64,000 bases of DNA from an uncultured Planctomycetaceae bacterium (GTDB lineage Bacteria > Planctomycetota > Planctomycetia > Pirellulales > Thermoguttaceae), in assembly GCA_946408825.1 (NCBI GenBank), contig CAMJTU010000006.1:1-64000 (forward strand), read 5' to 3'. The translations under genes were made by a program, and so were the position numbers. This document shows, piece by piece, positions 51,149 to 59,490 of this stretch. The notes under the pieces were generated by a model. It worked only from the letters and a program-made list of their open reading frames with translations. It made no database searches and was not told the DNA's origin. Within the stretch, counting starts at the first letter, position 1; each line of letters starts with the position of its first letter.

Positions 51149-53632
51149 CTATCGTGTCCCCTCCTTAATACGTCTAATGATATCGTGGCAAGAAAGAATC
51201 TTTTCGACCAGGTCGTTCGGGACAAACCAATACTGATTTGTCGATTCAAAACCGATGCAAGAATCTTTGAGCGACGCGTCAAGAGTTGTTTTTGCAAGTT
51301 CGATTTCATCTTCAGTAATGGCAATCATTTCGGCTTCTATATCAGACAAGCGCATGTCTTTTTCTCGAGAAAGTCCTTTCTCGTCGCGTTCATGCATTAA
51401 CACGTTTCGTTCGTCACGAAGAACAACGAAACGTGTTTGATTGGCTACGCTAATGAAAACAGAGCCGGCAAACATTGCATAGAGAGCCTGGCGATTCGCC
51501 TCTTTTGAGCAATCGTTTGGCGAAAAAGCCGCCGCAGACTTCAATAGTTTACCTCCCTCGAGGAAACCGCGACCACACTTTTCCATTTGGTCTGCAAAAA
51601 CGTCTGCAGGATACGGTCCTCGCCAAGAATCAAGGTCGTCGTAGGGAATTCCAACCATTGTTGAACGCCATCCCGTAGGCGTAAGCCTTAAAAGATTAGC
51701 TGTTCCTATTTGATTGGGAGCGTAATAGACAACAGAGCCAGAATAGGGAAACTCTTCAAAAGCGCTGGAAATAACGCTCCATCCATTTCGCGCTGATTCG
51801 GCGCCTTCTTTTCCAAAATATTTAACAGCCAACGAATTAAGGATAGAATCAATAGGAACGTCGGGAGTTCGTGCAATTTTGTCGACCAATTCTAAATTAA
51901 TAGACGGAAAACCGCCCAACGACCAACCTGCCATAACGCCGTCAATTCCGGCTCGTGATAAATTCGACGCATGCCGAGCAATCAGTTCTAACGCAGGAAT
52001 GTAAGGAACAGAACCAATTTCCCAAGTCGTGTTAAATTGGCATTTTGCGACTGTTCTCAGACCTGCTTTTTTTGCAGCGTTCCAATGAACAAGCGCTCTA
52101 GTTCCTGGTCCAACGACTGAAATCGAATATTCGCCGACTGTTACAGGAACGCCGCCACGCTCAAGTGGAATTGCCCACTCGCTTACAGATTGAAACCAAA
52201 CGCTTTTGGGCAAAAGTTCAATAACGTCGGTTGCCATTCCATGTCCTCGCCATCCCCAATCCCAAACAATCACTTTGGCGTCTGGGGCGACACGATGAAC
52301 CCCTTCCTCCATCGCCGTATTAAGATCAACAAGCAACTGTGTGTCTGAAAACTTTGAACAACGAGGACAATCTGTAAATTTACCGTGTGAAACGCAACTT
52401 GTGAGATTTTCAGAACCGGTGATCGTAAATATTCCGCCTAACCCTGGCACGTCCGAAAATAAACCAGCCAACGCGTCTGAAAGCCACTTACGCACTTTAG
52501 GAGACGACGCGCACATAGCGCTGTACGCGCCTTCGACAACGCCACGCGCATCTTCATGATTAGTGAAAAATGACGAGGGCATTGCACGCGGCTCGTTCAT
52601 ATATAGATAAACGTCAATTCCATAACGTTTAGCTCGCGTTACCAGTTGACGTAAGTTAGCGCGCCTAATCTCAGATTTTTCACCGAACTCAGGAAATTCG
52701 TCTGATGGGGGCGCAAGGTCACGTAGTAAGGAATGAAACCAAACGCCGTTGACGCCGCAAACCGCGAGCTTTCTCAAGAGTGCGTCTGGGAACATTTTTG
52801 AACAGTCTTGAAGTAGCGGGTCACCAAATAGTCCAAAATAGGAATGTAAATAACACAATTTAAAGGTAGATTCGCGATTGTTAGACGCAGTAACTGAATC
52901 GAAGAAAGTAGCGTCAACACTGTCAAATTCTCGCAGAAAATCAAATCTTTCCGTAGCGGAAAGGTAAGCGTCGCTTGAAAAAATTTCTGAGGTTTCATCA
53001 GCAATACGACGCATTGCGCCAATCTCTGTTTCTGTAGGTTCCTCGTATACTAAAGGCTCACATAACGGCTTAGAACCAAGCTTAACATAGAGAAAATCGT
53101 CTTCTCGAAGCTTTTTGGCAAGTTCGCTTGCGTCGAAATGAAGCAAAGTTAAAAGCTGATCGTATGGAATAAGCGACCAGTTTCTTCGTAAGATGGTGAT
53201 GTAAATACTTTCAGTATCCCATGAAGTCTTTTTCTGGGAAGGCAAGCCCATCCATGTAGCGTATCGTTCTATGTTCACTTCGTCTGTCTGTAAGGTTGCC
53301 GCTATATCTTCGATAGGAATAAGATTCCAATTTCTCCAGACAAAAGCCGCTGTTCTATTGGGAAAATGAGGTAGTGTTTCAGCAGTTTGTTCACTGACAG
53401 GAAGTAGTTCAGGATCAACGGAAAGAATGTTGGAATCACCCGCAGAAGCATATCTTGGAGTGCAGATAACATGGAGTATCCCACTCACCTTCTCGAAAAA
53501 CCTCCCATTCGAAGAGTCTGAAATCACGTTTTCAGACGTTCCTAAACCGATAAAACATGCGATTAACAACATTGTACAAGAGAAGATACGTCTTTTGAAT
53601 TGCATAAAAAAACATATAAATGCCTGCATCAT
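51149..53632 (-). CDS. Large secreted glycosidase-like protein with tandem helical repeats, function unknown
   Basis: 827 residues; GGAG precedes the ATG. The signal peptide ends near residue 33. Two related helical segments at about 95-130 (FVWRNWNLIPIEDIAATLQ) and 150-185 (ILRRNWSLIPYDQLLTLLH) form a tandem repeat. The middle 270-620 looks like a barrel: LAVCGVNGVWFHSLLRDLAP, RYGIDVYLYMNEPRAMPSSFF, GLGGIFTITGSENLTSC, CPRC, VIVWDWGWRGHG, and LSRAGIDGVMAGWSLGGFPSIN. These resemble secreted GH20-like/unclassified proteins of Firmicutes and planctomycetes, but no family can be named with certainty. The C-terminal 170 residues are helical. It presumably degrades a glycan. Confidence 0.72.
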   Translation of the reverse strand: MMQAFICFFMQFKRRIFSCTMLLIACFIGLGTSENVISDSSNGRFFEKVSGILHVICTPRYASAGDSNILSVDPELLPVSEQTAETLPHFPNRTAAFVWRNWNLIPIEDIAATLQTDEVNIERYATWMGLPSQKKTSWDTESIYITILRRNWSLIPYDQLLTLLHFDASELAKKLREDDFLYVKLGSKPLCEPLVYEEPTETEIGAMRRIADETSEIFSSDAYLSATERFDFLREFDSVDATFFDSVTASNNRESTFKLCYLHSYFGLFGDPLLQDCSKMFPDALLRKLAVCGVNGVWFHSLLRDLAPPSDEFPEFGEKSEIRRANLRQLVTRAKRYGIDVYLYMNEPRAMPSSFFTNHEDARGVVEGAYSAMCASSPKVRKWLSDALAGLFSDVPGLGGIFTITGSENLTSCVSHGKFTDCPRCSKFSDTQLLVDLNTAMEEGVHRVAPDAKVIVWDWGWRGHGMATDVIELLPKSVWFQSVSEWAIPLERGGVPVTVGEYSISVVGPGTRALVHWNAAKKAGLRTVAKCQFNTTWEIGSVPYIPALELIARHASNLSRAGIDGVMAGWSLGGFPSINLELVDKIARTPDVPIDSILNSLAVKYFGKEGAESARNGWSVISSAFEEFPYSGSVVYYAPNQIGTANLLRLTPTGWRSTMVGIPYDDLDSWRGPYPADVFADQMEKCGRGFLEGGKLLKSAAAFSPNDCSKEANRQALYAMFAGSVFISVANQTRFVVLRDERNVLMHERDEKGLSREKDMRLSDIEAEMIAITEDEIELAKTTLDASLKDSCIGFESTNQYWFVPNDLVEKILSCHDIIRRIKEGTR

Positions 53633-54140
53633 TATTAATAACTCCTTATGAAATAATTAGAATAAAAACACGCAATTTTGCTTTCTGGAGTCAACCAAAA
53701 AAATTTCTTGGTTATTAGCCGTCATTTTTGTGAGAAGATACGCTAGTTGCTAAGTTCTTGTTTTTCAAAGCCAAGTCAATTTACTTTTTCAACGTCGCCG
53801 CAAACTTGAACGCTATTGTACCTACTCGAAATCAGAAAAAAAACTCTTTACAACGTCTAAAAGTTTGTTAGAATGGCCCCGTAGTCAGTGAGACGCTATA
53901 TGTGTATTTTTTTATCCTGTTTTGAATACATACAGTACCAAAACAACGATAGATTACCTAAAAGACAAAACTAATAAATTCCACAGAATCGTTATATTTT
54001 AACATTCAGTCGTTTATTAGGGCGTCGTTTGCTTGAGGCGTCTTTTTGAGAGACTCCTCGAAAATTCGGGATCGCGTAGGTTTGTCACTTGGAAAGTAAT
54101 TCGGTCGATTAGTTAGCCATATCAACGTCAGGGAGCGACA
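53633..54140. other. Long AT-rich divergent intergenic region
   Basis: 508 bp. It holds the dcd promoter at 53847 and several A/T runs. Two direct copies of GGCGTC lie near 54021-54041 without forming a hairpin. I found no RNA gene, open frame or clear regulator box in it. Confidence 0.5.
53847..53874 (+). promoter_or_regulatory. Promoter upstream of dcd-nrdD-nrdG
   Basis: TTTACA (53847-53852) and TAGAAT (53869-53874), spacer 16, about 265 bp before the dcd start. No good NrdR box could be matched nearby. Confidence 0.5.
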
Positions 54141-54683
54141 ATGATTCTTTCTGGTCTTGAAATCGAAAAGGAAATTGCCAAAGGGAATATTGTTATTTCC
54201 CCTTATGAAAGAACTTGCCTTAATCCCAACAGTTACAATCTCCGATTACACGACGAATTATTGACTTACGACGAGCCCGCGCTCGATATGAAAAAACCGA
54301 ATGCGTATCGTTCCTTTAAGATACCCGAAACAGGTTACTTGCTGAGACCGGGACGGGTCTACTTGGGACGTACGTTAGAATACACCGAAACTAAAACATT
54401 TGTCCCGATGCTGGAGGGGCGTTCCTCTGTTGGGCGCTTAGGTCTTTCGATCCACATTACAGCCGGTTTCGGCGACGTTGGTTTTAGCGGTTTCTGGACC
54501 CTTGAGTTGCACTGCATCGAGCCGATTCGTATTTATCCTTTCGTAGAGATCTGCCAGATTTATTACCATTCGATAAAAGGCGAGTACGAGCCCTATAGTA
54601 GCGGCAAATATCAAAACAACAAGGGCGTCCAGCCCAGTATGTTATATCTCGATTTTGAGAAGCAAAAGAGCCAGGTTGGTTAA
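54141..54683 (+). CDS. dcd: dCTP deaminase family protein
   Basis: 180 residues. The trimeric dUTPase/dCTP deaminase core is shown by LSGLEIEKEIAKGNIVISPY, LNPNSYNLRLHDELL, LLRPGRVYLGRTLEYTET, PMLEGRSSVGRLGLSIHITAGFGDVGFSGFWTLEL (motif 3 with the catalytic Glu region) and EICQIYYH. It deaminates dCTP to dUTP, feeding dTMP synthesis. GGGAG precedes the ATG. It is 90 bp upstream of nrdD on the same strand, so nucleotide reduction and pyrimidine supply are grouped. Confidence 0.92.
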   Translation: MILSGLEIEKEIAKGNIVISPYERTCLNPNSYNLRLHDELLTYDEPALDMKKPNAYRSFKIPETGYLLRPGRVYLGRTLEYTETKTFVPMLEGRSSVGRLGLSIHITAGFGDVGFSGFWTLELHCIEPIRIYPFVEICQIYYHSIKGEYEPYSSGKYQNNKGVQPSMLYLDFEKQKSQVG

Positions 54684-54773
54684 GTCTGGATTCTTAGTTC
54701 GCTTTCCCTTCTACCATAAGAATTAATAAGATCCCTGTGGTCTATTTGTGCATATTCGAGGAGACGTTGTGCA

Positions 54774-57227
54774 ATGAGTCCTTGCGAAGAAATCAAATTC
54801 ATCGTTAAACGTGACGGTCGACATACGGACTTTGTTCCGGCGAAAATTGGTTCCGCCATTCAAAAGGCGTTTGTAGCCACGAGTAAACCTCAGTCGAATG
54901 AATATATTGAACAACTTACTGATAAAGTAATCGACAAAATCGTCGAACAGCATATTTCTGAGCCGGACGTCGAGACGATTCAGGATATCGTCGAAGCGGT
55001 TCTCATCGAAAACGGTCATGTTCGTACTGCCCGCAACTATATTGCCTACCGTCTGGAACGTACACGAGTTCGCGAAACTAATATGCGTCTAATGAAGACG
55101 TTCGAGGATATTACGTTTAAGGACTCCAAAACCAGCGACGTCAAGCGTGAAAACGCAAACGTCAACGGCGATACGGCAATGGGACAGATGCTCAAGTACG
55201 GCTCTGAGGGGGCCAAAGAGTTCTTCCATAAATTCATGCTTAAGCCCGAGCATTCCCAAGCTCATCTTGACGGCGATATCCATATTCACGATCTCGACTT
55301 CTATTCAATGACGACCACGTGCTGTCAGATCGACCTCTTACGTCTTTTCAAGGGAGGATTTAGCACAGGACATGGAGTTTTACGAGAACCTAACGACATT
55401 CAGTCATATGCCGCGCTCGCTTGTATCGCAATTCAATCAAATCAAAACGATCAGCATGGCGGACAATCGATCGTTAACTTCGACTATGGCCTTGCCCCTG
55501 GCGTTATAAAGACTTTCCGCAGACTTTATCGAAACGACGTCCTCAAAGGAATTCAGTTCCTCACTCGATGTCACGACGATTCTCTTGCCAACGACCTCAA
55601 GTCGCTTCATCAAGAGATGTTTGATTCAGGTCTCACGCTTCGTCTGGAAGAGTTTGAAGAATTTCAAGCAAAAGAGAACGAACTTATACTCAGCCGTCTT
55701 GGAGATAAGATCGCCGCAAGTTCGACCGCTGAGTCTGCTGAAAAGCTCGATTCAAAGCTCCTTGCGGAAATTCAAGAAGAAGCTCGTGTTCAAGCCGTTG
55801 CGGAAACGGATAGAGCTACTTATCAGGCAATGGAAGCTCTTATCCATAATCTCAACACCATGCACAGTCGGGCTGGAGCGCAAACGCCTTTCTCATCTAT
55901 AAATTATGGCATGGACGTTTCGCCTGAAGGACGGCTCGTCGTCAAAAACGTACTCCTTGCGCATGAAGCTGGTCTCGGCGCAGGGGAAACGCCGATATTT
56001 CCAATTCACATTTTCCGCGTTAAGGAAGGCGTCAACGTCGCTCCCGGCGAACCCAACTACGACCTTTTCAAGCTTGCTTGTCGTGTTAGTTCAAAACGTC
56101 TCTTCCCCAATTTCGCATTCCAGGACGCGCCTTTCAATCTTCAGTATTACAAACCGGGTCATCCTGAAACGGAAATCGCGTACATGGGATGCCGTACCCG
56201 TGTTGTTGGAAATATCCATGATCCCAGTCGTGAAATTACCTACTCGCGTGGCAATCTAAGCTTTACGTCTATCAACTTGCCGCGAATTGCTCTGCGTTCT
56301 AACGGTAACGCGAGTTTCTTCTTTGAAGAACTTGAGCGTAAGCTTGATCTGTGTGTAGATCAGTTGCTGGAACGTTTCCGGGTTCAATCTGCTAAGAAAG
56401 TCAAGAATTTCCCATTCTTGATGGGACAAGGGGTTTGGCTTGACAGTGAAAACCTCGGTCCGGAAGACACTGTTGGCGAAGTTCTCAAACATGGAACCCT
56501 CTCTGTTGGTTTCATTGGACTTGCGGAAACGCTTAAGGCCCTTATTGGCGTGCATCATGGCGAAAGCGAACGCGCGCAAAACCTTGGGCTTGAGATTGTT
56601 TCTTTCATGCGCAAATACCTGGACAAGAAAGCGCGTGAAACTTCTCTGAATTTCTCTTTGTTGGCAACCCCAGCCGAGGGACTTTCAGGACGTTTTGTTA
56701 AGATTGACCGTGAACGTTTCGGCAAAATCGAAGGCGTCACAGACCGTGAATATTACACCAACAGCTTTCACATTCCAGTTTACTACACAATTCCTGCTTG
56801 GAAAAAGATACAGCTTGAAGCGCCTTATCATGCGCTAACAAATGCAGGACACATAACTTATGTCGAGTTAGATGGCGACACGACTCAAAATCTAGACGCT
56901 TTTGAGAAAGTCGTTCACGCGATGAGGAAAGCTGGCGTCGGTTACGGCGCAATTAACCATCCGATCGACTCTGATCCCCAATGTGGCTTCTACGGTTTTA
57001 TTAATGGCGAAGTCTGCCCCAAATGTGGGCGTAAGGAAACGCCTGATGAACCGTTTGAACGCGTTCGCCGAATTACGGGTTATCTTGTTGGCACTCTTGA
57101 TCGCTTCAACAACGCCAAACGCGCCGAAGTTCGCGACCGAGTTTCTCATAAGGTTTGTTCCTGTGCCGGCGAATGTTGCGACCACGAACAAGGAACAACC
57201 GAGACGCAGGATGTTCGTGAAGAATAA
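54774..57227 (+). CDS. nrdD: Anaerobic (class III) ribonucleoside-triphosphate reductase
   Basis: 817 residues. Residues 1-100 hold an ATP-cone (FIVKRDGRHTDFVPAKIGSAIQKAF and ARNYIAYRLERTRVRE), the allosteric domain. The catalytic barrel follows (HIHDLDFYSMTTTCCQIDLLRLF). The glycyl-radical loop is RITGYLVG with Gly769, just after CPKCG (Cys748, Cys751). The enzyme makes deoxynucleotides without oxygen, so the host lives anaerobically at least part-time. Two oddities: the upstream half of the usual four-Cys zinc site is DPQC, so Asp734 stands where Cys is expected; and a 45-residue tail after the radical loop carries Cys795, 797, 801 and 802. GGAG precedes the ATG. Confidence 0.95.
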   Translation: MSPCEEIKFIVKRDGRHTDFVPAKIGSAIQKAFVATSKPQSNEYIEQLTDKVIDKIVEQHISEPDVETIQDIVEAVLIENGHVRTARNYIAYRLERTRVRETNMRLMKTFEDITFKDSKTSDVKRENANVNGDTAMGQMLKYGSEGAKEFFHKFMLKPEHSQAHLDGDIHIHDLDFYSMTTTCCQIDLLRLFKGGFSTGHGVLREPNDIQSYAALACIAIQSNQNDQHGGQSIVNFDYGLAPGVIKTFRRLYRNDVLKGIQFLTRCHDDSLANDLKSLHQEMFDSGLTLRLEEFEEFQAKENELILSRLGDKIAASSTAESAEKLDSKLLAEIQEEARVQAVAETDRATYQAMEALIHNLNTMHSRAGAQTPFSSINYGMDVSPEGRLVVKNVLLAHEAGLGAGETPIFPIHIFRVKEGVNVAPGEPNYDLFKLACRVSSKRLFPNFAFQDAPFNLQYYKPGHPETEIAYMGCRTRVVGNIHDPSREITYSRGNLSFTSINLPRIALRSNGNASFFFEELERKLDLCVDQLLERFRVQSAKKVKNFPFLMGQGVWLDSENLGPEDTVGEVLKHGTLSVGFIGLAETLKALIGVHHGESERAQNLGLEIVSFMRKYLDKKARETSLNFSLLATPAEGLSGRFVKIDRERFGKIEGVTDREYYTNSFHIPVYYTIPAWKKIQLEAPYHALTNAGHITYVELDGDTTQNLDAFEKVVHAMRKAGVGYGAINHPIDSDPQCGFYGFINGEVCPKCGRKETPDEPFERVRRITGYLVGTLDRFNNAKRAEVRDRVSHKVCSCAGECCDHEQGTTETQDVREE

Positions 57228-57238
57228 GGATTTGCAAA

Positions 57239-57760
57239 ATGAAAATCAGAATTGCAGGCGTTGTTTCTGATTCGATCGTTGACGGACCTGGTTTGAGATA
57301 TGCTCTGTTTGTTCAGGGCTGTCCGCACCATTGTCCGGGTTGTCAAAATCCTCAAACTCACGATCCGTTAGGCGGTTTTGAAACAACTACAGATTTCCTT
57401 CTGAGTGAGATACGTTCTAATCCACTTCTGGATGGAGTCACATTTAGTGGCGGCGAGCCTTTCCTACACGCGACGGCGCTCGCGGAATTGGCTCGGGAGA
57501 TCAAAAAACTTGGCCTAGACGTTATCGTCTATACCGGTTACAAATGGGAGGATTTAATTCAGGCGAATCGTGAAGACTGGAACGCTCTTCTTTCTAGCGT
57601 CGACGTCGTTGTCGACGGTCCCTTCGTTCAAAACTTGCGGAGTTGGAACCTTCGTTATCGCGGATCCTCCAATCAGCGAACTATAGACGTTCAAAAATCA
57701 CTCGCTGAAGGCCGTGTTATCGAAATTCAAACGTTTGAACACATGCCGGCATGCGCCTAA
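57239..57760 (+). CDS. nrdG: Anaerobic ribonucleotide reductase activating protein (radical SAM)
   Basis: 173 residues, normal for the family. The radical-SAM cluster motif is CPHHCPGC (Cys28, Cys32, Cys35); then GGEPFLHATALAELAREIKKLG and IVYTGYKWE. It uses S-adenosylmethionine to form the glycyl radical on NrdD, whose gene ends 11 bp upstream, so the two are translated from one mRNA. A terminator follows. Confidence 0.95.
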   Translation: MKIRIAGVVSDSIVDGPGLRYALFVQGCPHHCPGCQNPQTHDPLGGFETTTDFLLSEIRSNPLLDGVTFSGGEPFLHATALAELAREIKKLGLDVIVYTGYKWEDLIQANREDWNALLSSVDVVVDGPFVQNLRSWNLRYRGSSNQRTIDVQKSLAEGRVIEIQTFEHMPACA

Positions 57761-57784
57761 AGATATCTTGGCTTTATTCTGTTA

Positions 57785-57821
57785 AAAAACCGTGCATAGA
57801 TTTCGTCTTTGCACGGTTTTT
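57785..57821 (+). terminator. Intrinsic terminator after nrdG
   Basis: Perfect 12-bp stem AAAAACCGTGCA/TGCACGGTTTTT (57785-57796 and 57810-57821) with a T-rich end, 24 bp after the nrdG stop. Confidence 0.88.
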
Positions 57822-57931
57822 GCATAAGTTTTAACTATCCTTTAACGGACTCAAAACCGCTATTGAGCTGTATTGTTGATTTGATTAGGATCAGAGGCGG
57901 TAATAACGTTTCAAATCCTGCGATCTCCTTG

Positions 57932-59482
57932 ATGGACAGCGCTATGGCAAATCGCAATATTTTCCACCGTTACGGTTTCAACAGCGTTTTTCAAACACGC
58001 GTCACTTTTGGCAAAGCCATATGGTTTATCGTAGTTCTGTGGATACTCGCTACTTATTGTCTTTCCACAGGCGCACAAGACTTCTATGAGACGCCTGATT
58101 ATATTGGCTCACAAATTGAAACAACCCAATCTCACGCTTTTCCTAGCGACGTCCAGGACGTTCCATTTTTCTCCCAAGTTCCTATTGAGTATGGTTCTTT
58201 CCCTTATTACCCACAAACAGTAGAGGGTTATTCGCCGTCGTTCCAATTTCAAAACGCAATACCAAATAATTCTCAAAATCTGACAGAATCGTTTAATAGT
58301 TCGGTTTTTCAGGGAGAAAATGGGCAGTATCGTATTCTGGGCGACATTGCGACAGGAATTCCAATTGGCAATTCCCAATACGACGCTATTCCTGTGCTTG
58401 AAGATTCACGTATCGGGGCAAAACCACAATTACCTGAACTAAAAATTCCCCTTTCGGTTTCAGAGTTTAACGATCGAGTCGACGCGCTTAAGGTCCGCTT
58501 TTCGAAGCTGCCTCTCACGATTGAACGTTCGACTCCCGGGAGACTCCTTCGCTACTCGCTTATAGGCGGCGCCGATCAGACCTTTCTTGCGCCACAAAAC
58601 AATGTAACAACCACTGGCGACGGAGAAACAACCTCTCAGTTCGAGTTAAAGCCGATGTATGCGTTAGGAGCGCTCTGCTGGAATTATCCGTGCGCAAATA
58701 GACGGATAATGCGCTGTATCGATAATAAGCCTGCGCCGACGGTAGGGTTTGGTTTTCAATCGCAAAGGGGCGAGTTTTTGGCGACCCTTGCCTTTGCTCA
58801 AATTGACAGAAATTATGAACTTCGTGTAGACGACAAGAATTTTACCGTTCAAGACTTAGTTGAATGGGAAAAATACTCGTGTTCACGCTACGCCAACCTT
58901 TCACTCGTTGCAATCGGCTTGGCTCACTACTCCCAGAATCCAGATGAAACATGGACAAACGCCGTAGGAGAAACTTGGTCGCTGGCACGCGTTTTGGAAC
59001 AAGAATCCCAAAGGCCTATTGATTGGGAAACAGCAGAATCGACAAACAAACTTCTGGCTTTCACTTATATGTTGGCACGTCTTAAAACTAGCGTCGCTAC
59101 AAGCAATCCACAGTTAAGTGAAGCTCTTCAAAGAACAGAATCATTTCTCGTCGCAGTCAAAAACCGCGTCTGGGAAATCATCGGCGATAAAGCGCTGAGC
59201 TCTTCGTTATTCTTCAGGACCAATATAGAACTAACAACCCCGTACATGACCGTTTATGTCAACGGCAAGCTTTTACGATGGGTCTTGCTGGTCTCATCGC
59301 CGGATGAAATTCGAGACGAAAAAATGAAACGCGCGATGTTTGAACTTTGCGCTCTTGTAGATCAACTCTTCAACTCGGTCGACGATCTCGACACGCTTTC
59401 AGCAATCGACGAAGAAACACTTGCTATCGCAATGCAGACCTTGATTACTTACAAGAAAAAAATAGCGATGAGTAATATGTAG
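57932..59482 (+). CDS. Membrane-anchored protein of unknown function (alpha-helical, planctomycete type)
   Basis: About 516 residues from the ATG at 57932; an in-frame ATG at 57944 with GGAC upstream is equally possible, while the frame opens at 57809 inside the nrdG terminator and is unlikely to start there. A hydrophobic segment (AIWFIVVLWILATYCLSTGA) near residue 25-45 anchors or exports it. The next 150 residues are Ser/Gln/Asn/Tyr-rich and of low complexity. From about 200 the protein is helical (LRYSLIGGADQTFLAPQN, MYALGALCWNYPC, GEFLATLAFAQIDRNYELRV, YANLSLVAIGLAHYSQ), like a toroid repeat fold. No function can be assigned. Confidence 0.65.
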   Translation: MDSAMANRNIFHRYGFNSVFQTRVTFGKAIWFIVVLWILATYCLSTGAQDFYETPDYIGSQIETTQSHAFPSDVQDVPFFSQVPIEYGSFPYYPQTVEGYSPSFQFQNAIPNNSQNLTESFNSSVFQGENGQYRILGDIATGIPIGNSQYDAIPVLEDSRIGAKPQLPELKIPLSVSEFNDRVDALKVRFSKLPLTIERSTPGRLLRYSLIGGADQTFLAPQNNVTTTGDGETTSQFELKPMYALGALCWNYPCANRRIMRCIDNKPAPTVGFGFQSQRGEFLATLAFAQIDRNYELRVDDKNFTVQDLVEWEKYSCSRYANLSLVAIGLAHYSQNPDETWTNAVGETWSLARVLEQESQRPIDWETAESTNKLLAFTYMLARLKTSVATSNPQLSEALQRTESFLVAVKNRVWEIIGDKALSSSLFFRTNIELTTPYMTVYVNGKLLRWVLLVSSPDEIRDEKMKRAMFELCALVDQLFNSVDDLDTLSAIDEETLAIAMQTLITYKKKIAMSNM

Positions 59483-59490
59483 CGTCGTAA

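Noticed and set aside
53890..53910. CTATATGTGT resembling an NrdR box upstream of the dcd-nrdD-nrdG genes
   Set aside because: It is not symmetrical and lacks the second box at the required spacing, so it does not fit the NrdR consensus.
54021..54041. Repeated GGCGTC upstream of dcd as a terminator
   Set aside because: The copies are in direct, not inverted, orientation, so no stem forms.
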